A DNA stretch of 45,498 nucleotides from UBA2645 sp044360285 (lineage in GTDB: Bacteria > Pseudomonadota > Alphaproteobacteria > Rickettsiales > UBA1997): NCBI GenBank assembly GCA_044360285.1, contig JBIKKP010000009.1:1-45498 (forward strand), read 5' to 3'. A program made the translations under genes and the position numbers. Shown here piece by piece: positions 41,223-45,498 of the stretch; the first letter of the stretch is position 1; each line of letters opens with the position of its first letter. The notes beneath the pieces are model-generated. The model saw nothing but the letters and a program-made list of their open reading frames with translations, had not been told where the DNA came from and ran no database searches.

Positions 41223-42659
41223 CTAAATTTTTTGGTTAATTTCCATTTCACCCATGAAATAACACAGCAAAGCCGCTGGGATCTTGAGGATAATAGGAGA
41301 AGTTGGATTTTGTTGCTTGATTACACCGAAATCATCTGCGGATTTGGTTATTATATACCCCCTGTTAATGCTGCGTTTTGAGCAAAATTCAAGAAGGCCT
41401 TGACAATCAGCAAGAGAGGTATGTTGGGCACGATACTTTACTTCAAATGGGACTACATCCGAGCCAATTTCCGCAACTAAATCTACTTCTAAGTCTTTCT
41501 TTCCACGCCAATAACTAAAGCGTACATTTTGTGAATAGTAGCGAGCAAATAGATGCTTCAATACCGCAGATTCCGCAGAAACACCTAGTGATTCCGGGTT
41601 ATCAATTATGCTTCTACCCTTAAGCATAACCGCTGGTGCGATCGCTGGATCAGATAAATAGACTTTATGCTTACCGCGTAAGATTTCTTTTCCATAACCA
41701 AAAGGCGGCAACTTGTAAGCAAGATGTGCCGCCTCCAACAATTCGATAAAATTATTAGCGGTAGGACGTTTAATGCCAAGATTGCTACATAAAGTAACCA
41801 TATCCAAAACAGCTCCATCGTGCAAACACAAATAAAGAAAAGTTTGTTCGAGCTCTAAAACCAGACGTACACCAAACATCGCAGTCATATCACGCTTCAA
41901 AGCTTTATCAATTATATCTTCGCGCAAAAGCTTCTGTGCTTGATTAACCGTGTCGACCTGTGCGGTTTGAGGAAAGCCGCCGCGCACTAAATAATCGTGA
42001 AAATGAGCTATGTAAGAAGAGGTAACTTCACCAATGCGATCAATTTCATTTTGGTCCCAATCAAAAACCTCCTTTAATGATTTTATTTTTGGCAATTCGG
42101 GCGGGGTTAATTCCTTTAATTGGACATACTCGTAAAAGGATAGAGTAGTTAAACGAATACTGTGCCAACGCCCTACTCCAGACTCTTGGTCGACTTGTAA
42201 TATTGGGGTTGCCGAGCCAGTAAAAGTAATCCTGCGCTGTTTGTTAAAATCGACTTGGTGTTTTACCCATGTTCCCCAATCACGAATAAATTGAGCTTCA
42301 TCTAAAAAAACATATTCCGGGCCTTCTTGTTTTACTTCACGCTGCCTCCACGTTTCTATCGCAGCATCGATTCCAGCTAGCTTCAAGAGAGGATGGTCAA
42401 ATGTTGCGTAAAATATATTGCTAGCTGGCACCCCCTCTTTGATTAGCTTATCAATTGCCTGCATGATTAAAGTGGTTTTACCAATCTGCCTTGCTCCCGA
42501 AAGAAATGTAGCTCGCAGCGCAGGAGGGTTAGTAACCCATTTATAAAGCTCATCAAAAGCGGCCCTTCTCCAAACCGGCAAATCAGGGATTTGCTCACCT
42601 CGCCACCAAGGATTAAATTTCGCCAAAATTGCCGCTAACTCTTCTTTTTCAATTTTCAT
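41223..42659 (-). CDS. DUF4143-type AAA ATPase
   Basis: This 478-residue protein has an N-terminal AAA domain with Walker A GARQIGKTT (55-63) and Walker B FLDEAQ (118-123). The C-terminus is DUF4143-like, with a PD-(D/E)xK-like stretch (KKDLEVDLV and later PFEVKYR, about residues 405-430). Such proteins are common in mobile or horizontally acquired DNA; function is unproven. It has its own promoter and an inverted repeat upstream. Confidence 0.85.
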   Translation of the reverse strand: MKIEKEELAAILAKFNPWWRGEQIPDLPVWRRAAFDELYKWVTNPPALRATFLSGARQIGKTTLIMQAIDKLIKEGVPASNIFYATFDHPLLKLAGIDAAIETWRQREVKQEGPEYVFLDEAQFIRDWGTWVKHQVDFNKQRRITFTGSATPILQVDQESGVGRWHSIRLTTLSFYEYVQLKELTPPELPKIKSLKEVFDWDQNEIDRIGEVTSSYIAHFHDYLVRGGFPQTAQVDTVNQAQKLLREDIIDKALKRDMTAMFGVRLVLELEQTFLYLCLHDGAVLDMVTLCSNLGIKRPTANNFIELLEAAHLAYKLPPFGYGKEILRGKHKVYLSDPAIAPAVMLKGRSIIDNPESLGVSAESAVLKHLFARYYSQNVRFSYWRGKKDLEVDLVAEIGSDVVPFEVKYRAQHTSLADCQGLLEFCSKRSINRGYIITKSADDFGVIKQQNPTSPIILKIPAALLCYFMGEMEINQKI

Positions 42660-42709
42660 AAAACTTTACCAAACTTACCCTTTATCAAGGATTTTGAACT
42701 AAATCGTTA

Positions 42710-42743
42710 GTTTAGTATAAGTATAGTTTAACTAAACAAGCAA
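42710..42743 (-). promoter_or_regulatory. Promoter and inverted-repeat operator of the DUF4143 ATPase gene
   Basis: On the minus strand TTGCTT (42738-42743) and TATACT (42714-42719) are 18 bp apart, a good sigma70-type promoter. An inverted repeat GTTTAGT/ACTAAAC (42710-42716 and 42731-42737) lies across it and could bind a repressor. The rest of 42660-42836 is AT-rich without a gene. Confidence 0.45.
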
Positions 42744-42836
42744 TTTAGTGATATTTTTGTGAGATTGAGCCTATTTTAATATCCATAACTTTCTTTTTTA
42801 TTTGCTGAGCGAAACGCAATAGTTAAAGCAATCTGG

Positions 42837-43634
42837 TCACGAAAGTTCGAAAACAGTTTCAATTGGCACATGATCTGAAGGCTGATTTTCAATGCGAAAA
42901 TCGCGGTAAATTTTCATCGACTTAATGCGACTTTTTAAACTTGGCGTTGCCCAAATATGATCAAGCCTGCGCCCTTTGTTGGCGCCAAGAGGATCTTTGG
43001 CGCGATAACTCCACCAACTGTAAAGTTTTTCTCTTCTGTGCACAAAGTGACGATGCGTATCAACAAAATTGAGGCTTTGCTGCATTTTGGTTAATTTTTC
43101 TACCTCAATTGGCGTGTGCGAAACAATTTTCAAAAGTTGCTTATGCGACCACACGTCGTTTTCCAGCGGCGCAATGTTGAAGTCGCCAAGAATGATCAGA
43201 TTTTTTGATTTTTGCGGCGTGAAAAATTCAGCCATCCAATCAACAAATTTCAGCTTGTGATCAAATTTTGTGTTCAGCGCCACGTCAGGAATATCGCCGC
43301 CCGCCGGCACATAAAAATTGTGTAACTCAACCTCGCCTGCCTTTGTTTGCAGAGTTGCGGAAATATGGCGCTTTTGGTCATAATTGAGAATATCAATTTT
43401 TTGAACTCGAGTCAGCGGAAATTTCGATAAAATTGCCACACCGTTGTAAGATTTTTCGCCAGAAAATTCGACAAAATCAAAACCAAGCGACCTGACTTCA
43501 AGGCTTGGGAAATCAGTGTCGGAGACTTTTATTTCTTGCAAGCAGATAACATCAGGATTGGCGATTTGCACAAATTTTTTGAGCAAGGGCAAACGCAAAC
43601 GAAGCGAGTTGATGTTCCAGGAAACTATTTTCAT
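42837..43634 (-). CDS. xthA: Exodeoxyribonuclease III (AP endonuclease)
   Basis: The product cuts DNA at abasic sites in base excision repair. The 265-residue protein has the family active-site blocks WNINSLR, CLQEIKV, LGDFNIAP and SDHVPIE, the last with the catalytic Asp-His. Its start overlaps the metG stop by 4 bp (ATGA). Confidence 0.95.
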   Translation of the reverse strand: MKIVSWNINSLRLRLPLLKKFVQIANPDVICLQEIKVSDTDFPSLEVRSLGFDFVEFSGEKSYNGVAILSKFPLTRVQKIDILNYDQKRHISATLQTKAGEVELHNFYVPAGGDIPDVALNTKFDHKLKFVDWMAEFFTPQKSKNLIILGDFNIAPLENDVWSHKQLLKIVSHTPIEVEKLTKMQQSLNFVDTHRHFVHRREKLYSWWSYRAKDPLGANKGRRLDHIWATPSLKSRIKSMKIYRDFRIENQPSDHVPIETVFELS

Positions 43635-45178
43635 TTCGCCGCCTCAAGCCTTGGAAACACTGCCTTTGGCTCGTTTATTTTGTGACCAACTTTCAGAGAA
43701 TTTTTTAGGGCAGAAAAATTTCGATCTTTTTCTTCAACAGCAAGCAAATCAAAAAACTTCGCCGAGCTTTGCGGCATAAAGGCGCACAGCATCAGCGCAA
43801 TTATGCGAACTGATTCAAGCGCCTGCGCAAGTGCTTCATTCATTTCAGAAATTTTATTTTCTTTTTTCAAATTCCACGGCGCTGCGTCATTGAATTTTTT
43901 GTTGGCAAGGCTTGCAAACTCTATTGCCAGGCCAATTGCTTTGTCGAAGGCGCAACTTTTCATCAGCTCTAAAAATTCTTCGAAATTGGCGTTTTTAAAG
44001 ACTTCGCTGCTGTTTTTATTTTCTGGAATTTTTCCCTCACAATTTTTCCAAACCATGCTGAGGCTGCGCTGCGCAAGGTTTCCAATGTTGTTGGCTAGTT
44101 CAGAATTGATGCGATTGAGAAAGCTTGTGCGTGAATAATCGCCGTCATTTCCGAAAGGAACTTCGCGCAAAAGGAAATAGCGGAAATAATCAACAGCCGT
44201 TTCGCGGCTACAGCCCATTGATTCTAACCATTCCAATTCTTTGTGTGGATCAATTACATTTCCAAGTGATTTAGAAATTTTTTGGCCTTCGTTTGTCCAC
44301 CAACCATGCGCATAAATTTCGTAAGGAACGTGGATTTGCGCCGCCATTAGAAAGGCTGGCCAGTAAACGGCGTGGAAACGTACAATGTCTTTTCCAACCA
44401 TATGCATTGGTGATTCAAAACCATCGCACCAAAATTTTTGGTAAAGTGCAGCGTTTTCATCAGGAAAGCCAAGGGCCGAGAGATAGTTGGTGAGGGCATC
44501 GAGCCAGACATACATCACGTGTTTTTCTTCACCTGGAACCGCAACACCCCAAGAAAAAGACGTGCGCGAAATTGATAAATCTTTCAACCCACCTTTCACA
44601 AAAGAGACAACTTCATTGTAGCGAGATTGCGGGCGAATGAAGTCTGGCGCGGCTTCATAGAGCATCAGCAATTTTTCTTGAAAAGCGGAAAGTTTAAAAA
44701 AATAGCTTTCTTCCTTGTGCCAAGCCACTTCTGCGCCAGTTGGCGCTTTGCCATCAACTAATTCATCTTCACTGTAAAAAGCCTCGTCGCGCAAGGCGTA
44801 CCAGCCTTCATAGACATCTTTGTAGATGAAGCCATTTGCTTGCAAAATTTCCCAAAATTTTTGTGCGCATTTTTTATGACGATCCTGGGTGGTGCGGATG
44901 AAATCATCATTGGATAGATTCAGTGTTTGCGCCAGTTCGCGGAACTTTTGCGAGACCTCATCGCAAAATTCTTGCGGTTTTTTTTCACGCGCCAAAGCCG
45001 ATTTTTCAACTTTTTGTCCGTGCTCATCAGTGCCAGTTAGGAAGAAAACATCTGCGCCCTCAAGCCTTCTTGTTCTAGCCACCACGTCGCAAGCAATTGA
45101 GGTGTAGGCATGGCCAATATGCGGCACGTCGTTGACGTAATAGATTGGTGAAGTGATGTAGAAATTTTGTGAGCTCAT
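43631..45178 (-). CDS. metG: Methionyl-tRNA synthetase
   Basis: The product charges tRNA-Met. The 515-residue class I enzyme has HIGH at 20-23 and KISKS at 300-304 (a variant of KMSKS). The zinc knuckle cysteines of some MetRS are missing, and there is no C-terminal dimer domain. It serves the tRNA-Met at 4332-4407. Divergent prfA begins 76 bp upstream. Confidence 0.95.
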   Translation of the reverse strand: MSSQNFYITSPIYYVNDVPHIGHAYTSIACDVVARTRRLEGADVFFLTGTDEHGQKVEKSALAREKKPQEFCDEVSQKFRELAQTLNLSNDDFIRTTQDRHKKCAQKFWEILQANGFIYKDVYEGWYALRDEAFYSEDELVDGKAPTGAEVAWHKEESYFFKLSAFQEKLLMLYEAAPDFIRPQSRYNEVVSFVKGGLKDLSISRTSFSWGVAVPGEEKHVMYVWLDALTNYLSALGFPDENAALYQKFWCDGFESPMHMVGKDIVRFHAVYWPAFLMAAQIHVPYEIYAHGWWTNEGQKISKSLGNVIDPHKELEWLESMGCSRETAVDYFRYFLLREVPFGNDGDYSRTSFLNRINSELANNIGNLAQRSLSMVWKNCEGKIPENKNSSEVFKNANFEEFLELMKSCAFDKAIGLAIEFASLANKKFNDAAPWNLKKENKISEMNEALAQALESVRIIALMLCAFMPQSSAKFFDLLAVEEKDRNFSALKNSLKVGHKINEPKAVFPRLEAAK

Positions 45179-45254
45179 TTGCGTTTTGATTTATCTAAAA
45201 TAGTTTGCGCGACCTTCAATTTCATGGCTCAAAACCATTTATCAAAGTTATTTT

Positions 45255-45498
45255 ATGTCTTTCACACAAAAGCTTGACGCTATCGTTACAAAGTTCGGCG
45301 AGCTAGAAAAGAAGCTGCTTGATCCGTCATCTTTGGGTCAAAATTTCGCCAAAGTTTCAAAAGAACATTCGGACATGGCGCCAATCGTAGAGTTGGTTGG
45401 TCAATATCGCAAAGCCCAAAAAGAAGTTGCTGATATTGATGAAATGTTGCCAGCAACAACCGACAAGGACATGAAAGATATGTTGGAAGCAGAGCGCT
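45255..45498 (+). CDS. prfA: Peptide chain release factor 1, 5' part
   Basis: The gene begins at ATG 45255 and runs off the window after 81 codons. The product would recognise UAA and UAG stop codons. The N-terminal helical domain is visible (MSFTQKLDAIVTKFGELEKK and LVGQYRKAQKEVADI). Confidence rests on that domain; the GGQ region lies outside. PrmC in this window would methylate it. Confidence 0.85.
   Translation, partial: MSFTQKLDAIVTKFGELEKKLLDPSSLGQNFAKVSKEHSDMAPIVELVGQYRKAQKEVADIDEMLPATTDKDMKDMLEAER

Noticed and set aside
41189..41251. Upstream start of tsaE
   Set aside because: It overlaps the DUF4143 gene; the shorter start gives the usual TsaE length.

Overview
This window is an AT-rich, densely packed bacterial chromosome segment with about 48 protein-coding genes (one cut by the window edge), three tRNA genes, one decayed gene and several families of short palindromic repeats. 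The gene content points to an alphaproteobacterium: a TrcR/DUF1013 regulator, a DUF2125-type envelope protein, an adrenodoxin-type ferredoxin, petABC encoding the cytochrome bc1 complex, an alphaproteobacterial elongator tRNA-Met, and long CTC-type ribosomal protein L25. AT richness, intergenic palindromes, ankyrin-repeat and secreted phosphatase genes and a PutP symporter resemble Rickettsiales or other host-associated or streamlined lineages. However, lysC, trpE, panC and type IV pilus functions show a broader metabolism than Rickettsia itself. I cannot place it more precisely from the sequence alone.

Layout. 1-1658: a repeat copy and putP. 1675-3775: a two-gene accessory module (SIR2-like NAD-binding protein plus a Lys/Glu-rich partner), beside a tRNA block (Gly-TCC, Tyr-GTA, Met-CAT; 3909-4407). 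That block is rich in hairpins and carries duplicated tRNA ends. 4638-6217: moeB/thiF-like gene, a repeat cluster, and dut. 6366-10969: a rightward run petA-petB-ogt-like-[inverted-repeat element]-petC-nuoE-ankyrin-GNAT, followed by a frameshifted outer-membrane-type pseudogene. 11670-18716: leftward genes for a PTP-like phytase, an ABC exporter, a CDGSH protein, a coiled-coil membrane protein, panC, prmC and a DUF2125-like protein. 18778-25231: fdx, trmL, a large pilin-like repeat protein, ftsI, mdh and tmk. 25230-28769: an SDR, rplY, bcp, trcR and yaaA. 28770-31041: repeats, a truncated alaS and lysC. 31204-35182: ppiD-trpE-PEBP. 35262-41188: ftsY, nlpD-like, pilD, and a tight leftward recO-miaA-rluD-tsaE run. 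41223-45498: a DUF4143 ATPase with its own promoter, xthA, metG and the start of prfA.

Functional links. The bc1 complex and NuoE belong to aerobic respiration, and malate dehydrogenase feeds it. PilD (37359-38168) is the expected processing enzyme for the pilin-like protein at 19696-22050. FtsI, FtsY and the NlpD-like protein serve division, membrane targeting and wall remodelling. MiaA, RluD, TsaE, TrmL, PrmC, MetG and PrfA serve tRNA/rRNA modification and translation. The most unusual items are the 261-residue AlaRS that stops just after class II motif 3 at a repeat boundary, the SIR2-like two-gene module beside a tRNA with a duplicated 3' end, the 784-residue pilin-like protein with 129-residue near-identical repeats, and the paired 40-bp inverted repeats inside the pet operon.
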